NCBI GenBank assembly: GCA_965220775.1
Contig: OZ244845.1
Coordinates: 1,860,001 to 1,924,000, forward strand
Length of the DNA: 64,000 nucleotides
Direction of reading: 5' to 3'
DNA from: G963664835 sp965220775
Lineage (GTDB): Bacteria; Chloroflexota; UBA6077; FW602-bin22; JBCLEL01
Position 1 is the first letter of the stretch, and every line of letters starts with the position of its first letter. Below the pieces are notes generated by a model. That model made no database searches, had not been told where the DNA came from, and saw nothing but the letters and a program-made list of their open reading frames with translations. Position numbers and translations under genes: made by a program. Below are positions 54,901 to 61,228 of this stretch, piece by piece.

Positions 54901-55936
54901 CGCGCCCGTGTTTCGCACCCGGCGGGACGCCGATATCACGCGCCGCATATACGAGCGCCATCCCATCCTGGTCGACCGCTCACAGGGCCAAGAGCGCAAG
55001 ACTTGGCCTGTGCGATTTGTTCAGGGACTGTTCAACATGACGTCCGACTCGCATCTCTTCCGGACTTCGGATCAGCTAGACGCCGAGGGTTTCTACCCGG
55101 TCCAGGGCAACCGCTGGAAGAGGGGCGATGAGTTGTATCTACCGCTTTATCAGGGCCGGATGATCAATCAGTTCGACCATCGGGCCAACTCGGTCACGGT
55201 GAACTTGGCGAGCACGCACAATCCCTACCTGAGTGTGGAGGTGAGCGAAGCCCAACACGCTGATCCCGGTTTCCTACCAAGCACTCAATACTGGGTGCCT
55301 GCACGGGACGTTGAGCAAACCATTACCCAAGCACTAGGCTGGGCACTCGCTTTCCGCGACATTGCTCGGTCAACGGACGTTAGAACCATGATTGCGTCGA
55401 CAGTACCGTGGGCCGGCGTGGGAAACACACTTCCCCTCCTCGTCGGAGTCGAGGGCCATACTGCCGCTTGCCTCGTCGCGAATCTAAACTCTTCGTGTGT
55501 GGATTTTGTTGCGAGACAAAAGGCTCAGGGCACGCATCTGAACTGGTACATCGTAGAGCAACTCCCCGTCATCGCCCCCGGCGACTACGACCGGCAGTTC
55601 GGAAACACAACCGCCCGCGAGCTAGTCCGGCACCACGTCCTCCGGCTCACCTACACCTCCCACGACATGGCCCCGTTCGCCCGCGACCTCGGCTACGCCG
55701 GCCCGCCGTTCACCTGGGACGAGGAGGAGCGCCGGCACCTGCGGGCCCGCCTCGACGCCCTCTACTTCCACCTCTACGGCCTCTCTCGGGACGACGCCGG
55801 CTACGTCCTAGGAACCTTCCCCATCGTCCAGAAACATGACCAGTCCCAATTCGGCCGCTACCGCACCCGCGACCTCATCCTCGCCTACATGAGCGCCCTC
55901 TCCGCCGGCGACGTGGACACGGTGGTGGCGGTGTAG
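51917..55936 (+). CDS. Single-chain restriction-modification enzyme (type IIG-like)
   Basis: 1339 residues. The N-terminal region (60-120) has IPDHLLF and VVEESK, a PD...ExK nuclease core (D84, E115, K117). A helical connector follows, then SGSFYTPQELVDLIVD and the N6-adenine methyltransferase motif I DPAMGSGHF (500-508), the segment GVDKNPLTVELAKVSLWL, and catalytic motif IV NPPWD (about 799-803). The last 400 residues should hold the target-recognition domain. One chain thus combines cutting, methylation and specificity, as in Eco57I-like enzymes. BREX PglX is similar in the methylase part but lacks the nuclease. Base composition is more GC-rich than its neighbours, suggesting transfer. Confidence 0.88.
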   Translation: MTGQLFTHYFLTDGIKATAEWPASAAYYAAFRQSLAQAYETFQQHHRPNEAVTEQDLIRPALDLLGWTDYLPQQGADRNQDIPDHLLFTDAESKTLAAGRSDPKDRYRHASVVEESKRFGLPLDARNSDDRVQASTPHGQILRYLSTADIESDGNIRWGILTNGRLWRLYDHRSRPRASGYFEADLHQILDTDDDDALLTFFLLFRRDAFTLRPGSTATFLESAIAEGRRYEEQIAQDLSGVVFERVFPDLVQALADASGESLPQVRQAALVFLYRLLFVLYAEDRGLLPVNDIRYDDYGLRKRVRDDIAGRMADQDTYSSIARNYYDRLMTLFKLIDKGDPSIGLPPYNGGLFASEAAALLERVRLPDSEVAPIIYGLSHTRNPRAGRRFVNYRDMSVQQLGSIYERLLEREPVLDDAGRIEIRPNPYARKDSGSFYTPQELVDLIVDHTLKPLVEERLERFKEKSRQLASERRPKPDRHAELLPFDPAEAVLDLKVLDPAMGSGHFLVTAVDFLSDYVADLIEYVPAIPDWLDDYASPLVDRVASIRRDILRRAKESKWVIDGAQLTDQAIIRRMVLKRCIYGVDKNPLTVELAKVSLWLHSFTVGAPLSFLDHHLRCGDSLIGLRVADATEDLQRLGGLFASSAIAGAEAATHGMQRIEEMSDADVSEVRESAALFRGVEDTTADLRRLLDFLCGMRWLTAGMKTKERNTFWAPVTEALGHEPAGAFALLSQGPAAMDSETTNGSDRSKLDFEQRWSAARAIADHESFLHWEVAFPGVWRRWQDARPEGGFDAVIGNPPWDRIEQQEVEWFALRDYEIAHAQTGAQRKALINRRTQEGDRRAIEYAAVHRTATAMRRYVQSSHSYPLLSGGRINLYSLFVERAMSLIKPDGFVGLLTPSGIYADKTASNFFKSVSASGRVAGLFDFENRKIFFKDIHASFKFCALIFGGEDRSFDQTKCAFFLHDTRTIVDPERCFTLAPADFSRVNPNTGTAPVFRTRRDADITRRIYERHPILVDRSQGQERKTWPVRFVQGLFNMTSDSHLFRTSDQLDAEGFYPVQGNRWKRGDELYLPLYQGRMINQFDHRANSVTVNLASTHNPYLSVEVSEAQHADPGFLPSTQYWVPARDVEQTITQALGWALAFRDIARSTDVRTMIASTVPWAGVGNTLPLLVGVEGHTAACLVANLNSSCVDFVARQKAQGTHLNWYIVEQLPVIAPGDYDRQFGNTTARELVRHHVLRLTYTSHDMAPFARDLGYAGPPFTWDEEERRHLRARLDALYFHLYGLSRDDAGYVLGTFPIVQKHDQSQFGRYRTRDLILAYMSALSAGDVDTVVAV

Positions 55937-55981
55937 CCGCGCCGGCTCCGGAAATAGTCATCGCGGCCCCCGTTTCGTCAT

Positions 55982-56345
55982 TGGTACGAAAATGATGTTA
56001 CCTGGCCCCGAGACTGCCCGAATGCCACCACCCTCCAATCAACTTCGATGCCGACTCTCCACCGGCGAATCCTGCCGAGTTGTAGACCGATGGCCGATGG
56101 CGGAATGAGAAAATGTAGTGCGGGGGCTTGTCCCCCGCTGGGGCGGAGGAGGGGCGTGGCAGAATCCGCGGTGCCAATTCGCCGTACCAAGCCACAACTC
56201 CAGCTTTTCATACCTTGGTGTGCCGGCGCCAACCGGGATGAGCGATTGCTATGAAGACAGGCTACCGCGACTGATTCCGTCATTCCAGTGAAAGCTGGAA
56301 TCCAAAAGGAGAGGGGCGGGGCAACGTAGCGCGGGGGCTCGTACC
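55982..56345. repeat. Composite intergenic repeat (A-like, B, C, B partial)
   Basis: Collinear with 48163-48420: family B at 56112-56143 (TGTAGTGCGGGGGCTTGTCC), family C at 56202-56250, then a TTCCAG/CTGGAA inverted pair and a partial family B to 56345. It fills the gap between the restriction-modification gene and the tRNA-like gene. Confidence 0.75.
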
Positions 56346-56396
56346 GGGATTCCGCCAAGTTCGTATTGTGCGCGAATATAGAACAACCGATCATGT

Positions 56397-56402
56397 TATA
56401 AT
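56397..56402 (+). promoter_or_regulatory. Consensus -10 box of the tRNA-like gene
   Basis: TATAAT ends nine bases before the tRNA-like 5' end, so transcription would start at about 56409, three bases before it. The -35 region is poor. Confidence 0.55.
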
Positions 56403-56411
56403 CGCGCATGT

Positions 56412-56526
56412 GCGGTAGTGGCGGAATTGGCAGACGCGATCGTTTTGGTCTGCGCCGGATGCAGAATCGGACGCAGACCAAACGGTTGGAGGTAACTCCG
56501 TGCGGGTTCGAGTCCCGCCTACCACA
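56412..56526 (+). tRNA. tRNA-Leu-like gene with greatly extended anticodon arm
   Basis: Class II cloverleaf. Acceptor: GCGGTAG (56412-56418) with CTACCAC (56519-56525), one C-A mismatch. D arm: GCG GAATTGGCAGA CGC. Long variable arm: GGAG GTAA CTCC (56488-56499), typical of Leu. T arm: GCGGG TTCGAGT CCCGC (56502-56518). Discriminator A, no encoded CCA. The anticodon arm is abnormal: ATCG/CGGT continues into TTTGGTCTGCG (56444-56454) paired with CGCAGACCAAA (56472-56482) and further short pairs, with an apical TGCAGAA holding CAG, a Leu anticodon. Read instead as an intron, a 31-base insert would leave anticodon TGG. Total 115 nt against about 85 normally. Confidence 0.75.
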
Positions 56527-56640
56527 CCTGTGACTCGTACATTCGACAAATTAACGCCCATTCGGCCCACTTTGTTGAGACAGTTGTGGCGGCTTAGGTG
56601 CCAAACATTAATATGAGAGTCCACGAAGAATCAGAGGCTT

Positions 56641-57945
56641 ATGCCTAACAAGGATCGGCGTCCGCTACCTACGTTTATTCAGGAGCTAGTGAATCAAACT
56701 CGCGCCCTTGCCGTATTGGCATCAGTGCTGAGGATTGTTTCTTGGTTTGGAATCGGGGGAGCCGGGCTCAAGAATTTTACTGGCAAGATAGATGAGATTA
56801 AGCGAGAGGTCGAGGCTCTTGTTGAATTACCCCGGTTGCATCACGACGCGTTTTCAGAAAGGGGATGGATATTCTCAGAGTCCACAAATTCCCAGTCCGC
56901 TAAAGAGGCGCTTAATGTTCATGATGATGGTGATCCTCTTGAGGCAGAGTCATTACTAGCTGCGGACTTTGAAGGGAAACAGTTGGACTATTTAGTAATG
57001 CGACTGTGCTATTCGCCGGAATTCATGGAGCGAAAGTCGCAACTTCTCGAAGCGGCCAAATTGACGCGGGAAGGCCGCTACTTGGCCGCGACCCCGCTAT
57101 TGCTAATTGTCGCCGATGGGGTTGGTGCGGATGCGTTTGGCAAGTCGATTTTCGCGGAGGGAGTGGATCTAAGAGAGCTCAATTCGTTTGCCGGCCAACC
57201 GCACGCCCTACCAACGCTTGTTCGCGAAATGTGTCGTACGAGACGCAAGACTAGCAGCGACAATCTCAGCTTTCCCTATCGCAACGGTATAATCCATGGC
57301 CGCGATCTCGGTTATGGCAATCGCCTGGTGAATGCGAAGTGTTGGTCGCTATTGGGGAACATCGCTGATGTCCTCAAAGCTCGAGAGAAAGCACAGTCTC
57401 AGAAATCTGAGCCGCAACACTCTTTGCGGGAAGTCTTGGCAAACTCTCTCGAAACTCACGGACGAACCAAGAAATTCGACCAACGCTTGAACGAATGGAC
57501 AGCTAGACCGGTTCGCGATGATCCAATTCACTTGTCCGACGAGATTGGATCGTCCGTGGATGCGAATGAGCCGGAAGCGGCGATGTTGGAGCTATTGAGG
57601 GCCTGGAAGGCCGGAAACTATGGGCGGATGGCCAAGATGACTATCGATCATGATCAGCGTCCGGTCAACCACCGTGCAGGAGAGATCCGACGCCTTTTGG
57701 AGAGCGTAACCCTCGTTGATGCGACCATTACCAGAATTGAGGATAGTGCACCCGCCGTGACGGAGATAACCGTCGATCTTGTGTTCCGCTCGGACGAACA
57801 AGAGTTCAACAATGGCTTTCTATTCAGGATGATCTGCCACGATAAGAACGACGGAGCCGTCGTCCACGGAGACGAAGGAGCGTATTGGCTGGTTCGCCCG
57901 GAGTATCAGTATCAATACTGGGGGCCGCCGTTGGATTCCCATTAA
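56641..57945 (+). CDS. Unknown protein with HEPN-type RxxxxH motif and NTF2-like C-terminus
   Basis: 434 residues. In a helical middle region FPYRNGIIHGRDLGYGNRL contains R214-N-G-I-I-H219, the Rx4H signature (Asn after Arg) of HEPN ribonuclease domains. The last 110 residues (AMLELLRAWKAGNYGRMAKM onward) look like an NTF2/SnoaL-type fold. A hydrophobic patch near residues 22-40 (LAVLASVLRIVSWFGIGG) may be a membrane or core helix. It starts 114 bases after the tRNA-like gene, in the same direction. Ribonuclease activity is a prediction from the motif only. Confidence 0.7.
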   Translation: MPNKDRRPLPTFIQELVNQTRALAVLASVLRIVSWFGIGGAGLKNFTGKIDEIKREVEALVELPRLHHDAFSERGWIFSESTNSQSAKEALNVHDDGDPLEAESLLAADFEGKQLDYLVMRLCYSPEFMERKSQLLEAAKLTREGRYLAATPLLLIVADGVGADAFGKSIFAEGVDLRELNSFAGQPHALPTLVREMCRTRRKTSSDNLSFPYRNGIIHGRDLGYGNRLVNAKCWSLLGNIADVLKAREKAQSQKSEPQHSLREVLANSLETHGRTKKFDQRLNEWTARPVRDDPIHLSDEIGSSVDANEPEAAMLELLRAWKAGNYGRMAKMTIDHDQRPVNHRAGEIRRLLESVTLVDATITRIEDSAPAVTEITVDLVFRSDEQEFNNGFLFRMICHDKNDGAVVHGDEGAYWLVRPEYQYQYWGPPLDSH

Positions 57946-58071
57946 TCTCGAAAGATAATGGCTTTTGCCGCCGGCTTCACTATCGTGGGCACAGTCATGG
58001 TGGCTCGAGCTACGAGGCAATTGAATAGTTGTGCGTATTTGAAAAGAAATTCGAAAGGTGAGGTTACACGG

Positions 58072-58413
58072 ATGACCACAACCAGTGGCGGCTCCAGCGG
58101 TCGATTCCACGTGGGATACGACGAGAGGTCTGAGAGGTTCAAAGCGTATGCTCATAAACCTGACCGCGACGTTTGGACACTGGTCGAAGAATCCTACTCG
58201 CTAGAAGAGTTATTGCAGAAATGCAAGAACAGGGGACTAACGGTCTTCGACGGATTGGATCAAGCGGCAATTGACCTAATACATCATTGGCTTGTTGTAG
58301 ACCGCCCAGCCATCCAGTTCGTTGAGAGTCTGTGGGAAGGCTCCGGCAGCGCGTCGAAAAAAGGCCCGATGGGTTTCAGACCCACGTTAGAGGAGATCGC
58401 GGATGATGAATGA
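58072..58413 (+). CDS. Small protein of unknown function
   Basis: 113 residues beginning MTTTSGGSSGRFHVGYDERS, with mixed alpha/beta predicted character and an acidic end (LEEIADDE). ATG 58072 follows GGTGAGG at about eight bases, and the frame upstream to 57958 is not convincing. It belongs to no family I recognise. It sits between the HEPN-motif gene and another small unknown gene, possibly in one operon. Confidence 0.55.
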   Translation: MTTTSGGSSGRFHVGYDERSERFKAYAHKPDRDVWTLVEESYSLEELLQKCKNRGLTVFDGLDQAAIDLIHHWLVVDRPAIQFVESLWEGSGSASKKGPMGFRPTLEEIADDE

Positions 58414-58522
58414 ATCGTTGGTGGGTTGTGAGTCTCTCGAATGCCCAGGGAAGAGGCTGATTTAGCATCTTCCCCGGCGATACCGCCTTCGACACGCCTC
58501 TAAACCGCTGCTATATTACCGC

Positions 58523-58801
58523 ATGTCGTTATCGGACCTCTACTCGCGTGTACTAAATACGTGCGGTAAATTAGGAGCCGTCGACAATATGAGAGCCAAC
58601 TGGCGTTTCTATTGCTATCCACGGCCGGGCTTCTTTGAAGGGCTAGCGCGAATCATCGACCTCGGAAACACGCTGAACCACTATCCAAAGTTTCGCTCAG
58701 CGTGGGAGGCCGACACCTTTGCGGTCCGGTCAGATTGGATCATGGTCGGCCAGGATATTCGCGACGCCATTGGCGAATTCAAGAAAACAGCGGCCAGGTA
58801 A
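58523..58801 (+). CDS. Small protein of unknown function, probably leaderless
   Basis: 92 residues (MSLSDLYSRVLNTCGKLG...), rich in aromatic residues. TATATT (58512-58517) ends five bases before the ATG and there is no ribosome site, so the mRNA would be leaderless. No family is recognised. Confidence 0.5.
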   Translation: MSLSDLYSRVLNTCGKLGAVDNMRANWRFYCYPRPGFFEGLARIIDLGNTLNHYPKFRSAWEADTFAVRSDWIMVGQDIRDAIGEFKKTAAR

Positions 58802-58861
58802 CTCACACGAGGCCAGATTTCTTCGGCCGGCAGTGGGCGATCAAGCAGCCTAGCCCGCTGG

Positions 58862-58909
58862 CACTACACCCGCAACCTCATCCTCGCCTACATGAACGCC
58901 CTTGCCCGC
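58862..58909 (+). pseudogene. Remnant of a restriction-modification gene 3' end
   Basis: The bases encode HYTRNLILAYMNALA, almost the same as the C-terminal RYRTRDLILAYMSALSA of the large restriction-modification gene (55858-55910), with near-identical DNA (for example CCTCATCCTCGCCTACATGA). Nothing else of the gene remains here. It shows that a second related enzyme, or a duplicated end, once lay between the small unknown gene and the TOPRIM gene. Confidence 0.65.
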
Positions 58910-58946
58910 CGGCACCTGACTCCCAACGGACCATTTCCACTCCCAC

Positions 58947-59579
58947 CTAGACGCCATCGCCGAATAGCTCCCGGAGCCAGCCAACAAATCTCTCACAGTT
59001 TTCTGTAGCAGTGTTCAGATCCCCGGCCCTTATGGCTATTCCCATTGGCCGCGGCTCTTCTCGTGTCGCTAGCCACGCATGCACCTTGGCGCGCAGAATC
59101 TTTCCCTTCTTGAACTTGCGGTGCTCAACGGGAATGCCTTCGATATAGTCTTCGGACATTGGCCAGACAGGATCGCCGGACGGAATCATGTCTGCGATGA
59201 AATCTTCCAACTCGCCGGGCGATTGATTGTCCGGCATCAGCCAGATGCCGACGCGGGGTCTACTGTCTATGATTGTGCCGTGGGAAGCCGGGCCGGTAGG
59301 CGGCGTAATTCCTGCGGTTCCAAGCCTATGCGCAACAGCCTGCCATCTGGACGGCAAGTTGTCATTCGCGTCCACGACTATTCCAACTGTTTGGCGGCCT
59401 TCTGCGACGATCTCCCCACGGATGCTGTCCAACAGCGCTGGCGCACCTTTTTTCTCGCGAACGCAGAATGTGGGAATTCCAGGATTGGAGTCGCAGATAC
59501 GGCGCACGACAAACCTCTCATCCCGGCCTTCGACGAGAAGAACGCGGTTGTCGGACGACGCGTCGCCGTCGTTAGCCAT
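58947..59579 (-). CDS. TOPRIM-like (DUF3226-type) protein, partner of AAA ATPase
   Basis: 210 residues. VLLVEGRDERFVV (Glu17) and VGIVVDANDNLPSRW (Asp70, Asp73) are the Glu and DxxD elements of a TOPRIM nuclease fold. The rest fits the DUF3226 type. It starts four bases after the ATPase stop with AAGGTAGG upstream, so the two are co-translated. Such ATPase/TOPRIM pairs occur in OLD, PARIS (AriA/AriB) and related phage-defence systems, in which the TOPRIM protein is the nuclease effector. Confidence 0.75.
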   Translation of the reverse strand: MANDGDASSDNRVLLVEGRDERFVVRRICDSNPGIPTFCVREKKGAPALLDSIRGEIVAEGRQTVGIVVDANDNLPSRWQAVAHRLGTAGITPPTGPASHGTIIDSRPRVGIWLMPDNQSPGELEDFIADMIPSGDPVWPMSEDYIEGIPVEHRKFKKGKILRAKVHAWLATREEPRPMGIAIRAGDLNTATENCERFVGWLRELFGDGV

Positions 59580-59583
59580 GCAC

Positions 59584-60711
59584 CTACCTTACTTCGATCC
59601 CTTGTTCGGCAGCGATGGCTAGCTCTTCCTCCGGATACTCCACCGCGCGTAGATCCCCGTATTGCCGGGAGAGTCGTATTAACACCCCTTCCGCATCCCT
59701 GAAATCGGATGCCGCCTTGGCAAATCCCTTGATGCAGTCCGAGCTATGGGTAGATGCGAGAACCTGCACGTTGTTTTCGTGCGCCGTCCGAAGAACCATG
59801 TTCCAGAAGTCACGCTGCAGCGAGTAGTGGATGCCATTCTCGGCTTCGTCTATGAGGAGGAACCCGCCCCGGCTGTTGGCCAAGGCCAAGGCAACGCCGA
59901 ACAGGCGTAACGCGCCATCTCCGAGGCTCCTCAAGGGGACGGGACGCTTTTGGCCTCTCAGCCGGACGACCGCTCTGCGACCGCGCCGGCGTGGATATGC
60001 CATCTCATCGCCGACCACTGCAACGCGCTCCACGTCAGCGCCGAATACCAGTTGCAAGGCACCTACTGCCCGCTCTTCATCGTCCGTCAACGCCACGCCA
60101 TCCCATAAGCGTGACAGGTCATTGTTACCCAACAGGCCAGGTCCCAGGAACTCGCACCCTATCGCTGAGCGTGGTTCGCCTTCGTCGAAGAGACTGGGCT
60201 GGTCTCGTCGCCCAGCCGTTCTGGGAACGCGGTAAGGAGGTTGCGCGTTTAGGGAGATAGTCCACTCCCCTTTACCTCCGTATTCGGCCCTAAGAACCTG
60301 CATATGGGCATCGTCAAGGCCTTCACCAAACAGATTGAACTGCGCACCGCTTGAGATACTTGGCTTGATGACAAGTTGTTCCGCCGGATTCCTCGGGCCG
60401 ATTGAAATGTAGGCGTCTTGGGAGGCATCCCGGTTGTGGAAGAGAGCACGCCAATCGAGCACAGGCACGCTTTCGCCGTTTTCGTCAGTCGCGGCAATCA
60501 CCTCTTCCCGGTCCAATAACAGCTCAGACAAAGCGGAATCTCTCCCGCGCGCGGCATAGACTCTGACAGCATCGAGAACCGTCGTCTTGCCGATGCTGTT
60601 CCTCCCGGCCAGCAGCGTCACCTGGCCTAATTGCGGGATGAACAGCTCGTCAATGCCGCGAAATCCTCTGATGGACAGGCTCGGTAGATGTAGGCCATTG
60701 TCCTCGAGCAT
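59584..60711 (-). CDS. AAA (RecF/OLD-like) ATPase of a two-gene defence-type module
   Basis: About 375 residues of the ABC/SMC-like AAA group. LSIRGFRGIDELFIP opens the fold, Walker A is AGRNSIGKTTVLD (about 35-47), PLRSLGDGALRLFGVALAL resembles the ABC signature, Walker B is GGFLLIDEAENGIH and the switch region LASTHSSDC. The length and motifs suit the ATPase half of OLD/PARIS-like systems, with the TOPRIM part encoded by the next gene. ATG 60711 follows GGGGAG by six bases. ATG 60732 is an alternative. Confidence 0.82.
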   Translation of the reverse strand: MLEDNGLHLPSLSIRGFRGIDELFIPQLGQVTLLAGRNSIGKTTVLDAVRVYAARGRDSALSELLLDREEVIAATDENGESVPVLDWRALFHNRDASQDAYISIGPRNPAEQLVIKPSISSGAQFNLFGEGLDDAHMQVLRAEYGGKGEWTISLNAQPPYRVPRTAGRRDQPSLFDEGEPRSAIGCEFLGPGLLGNNDLSRLWDGVALTDDEERAVGALQLVFGADVERVAVVGDEMAYPRRRGRRAVVRLRGQKRPVPLRSLGDGALRLFGVALALANSRGGFLLIDEAENGIHYSLQRDFWNMVLRTAHENNVQVLASTHSSDCIKGFAKAASDFRDAEGVLIRLSRQYGDLRAVEYPEEELAIAAEQGIEVR

Positions 60712-60844
60712 GAACTTCTCCCCGCTCAACAAATCTAACTGCCAACCTTCGGCTCCCAGCCGAAGACCCTACGCTGATGAGTATCCCATAAAATGCCCCC
60801 TGCCTGCGAGTCTTACGCAATCCCGCCCCCACTTGCCACTCTAG

Positions 60845-60882
60845 GCAAAGCATGCCCTGTACCCTGATACGGGGCCGGAATA
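60845..60882. repeat. Family A inverted repeat
   Basis: AAAGCATGCCCTGTACCCTG followed by ATACGGGG and GGAATAC, a slightly diverged family-A copy. The surrounding 60733-61228 gap has no other supported feature. Confidence 0.65.
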
Positions 60883-61228
60883 CGGACAGGAAGGGGAGCT
60901 CGTCGGGTCGCTCCGGCGCTCGCCCTGCCATGGACGAGGCCGTGAAAGGCGCCTCGGCCGATCTTCCCATGTCGCGCGAGATCACTTTCTGCGTTATAAT
61001 AGGAGAACAGATGTACCAGGCTACTCCGGGCGCTAGCCCGTATCGGAATGCGACGAGGCTGCCAGACTGAATTGGCAAAATGCAAGACACGGTATCAACA
61101 TCAGTCAGCGTCGCTGTCCGGCCGGCGTACTATGTGCCTGCTCGCCCTCATCGAGTCCAGACAGGACCGCTGGCAAAAACTAGAAAATGCAAAACAAAGC
61201 CTGGCGCGCGATGCCGCGGCCGACTTGC

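Noticed and set aside
56412..56526. Selenocysteine tRNA
   Set aside because: The D stem is 3 bp and the acceptor 7 bp as in Leu tRNA; no TCA anticodon or long D stem is present.
56412..56526. tRNA-Pro(TGG) with a 31-base intron
   Set aside because: The long variable arm and D-loop are those of Leu, and bacterial tRNAs are not known to carry such short introns. It is kept only as an alternative reading.
42660..60900. CRISPR array among the short repeats
   Set aside because: Repeat spacing is irregular, units are of three kinds and no cas genes are present.
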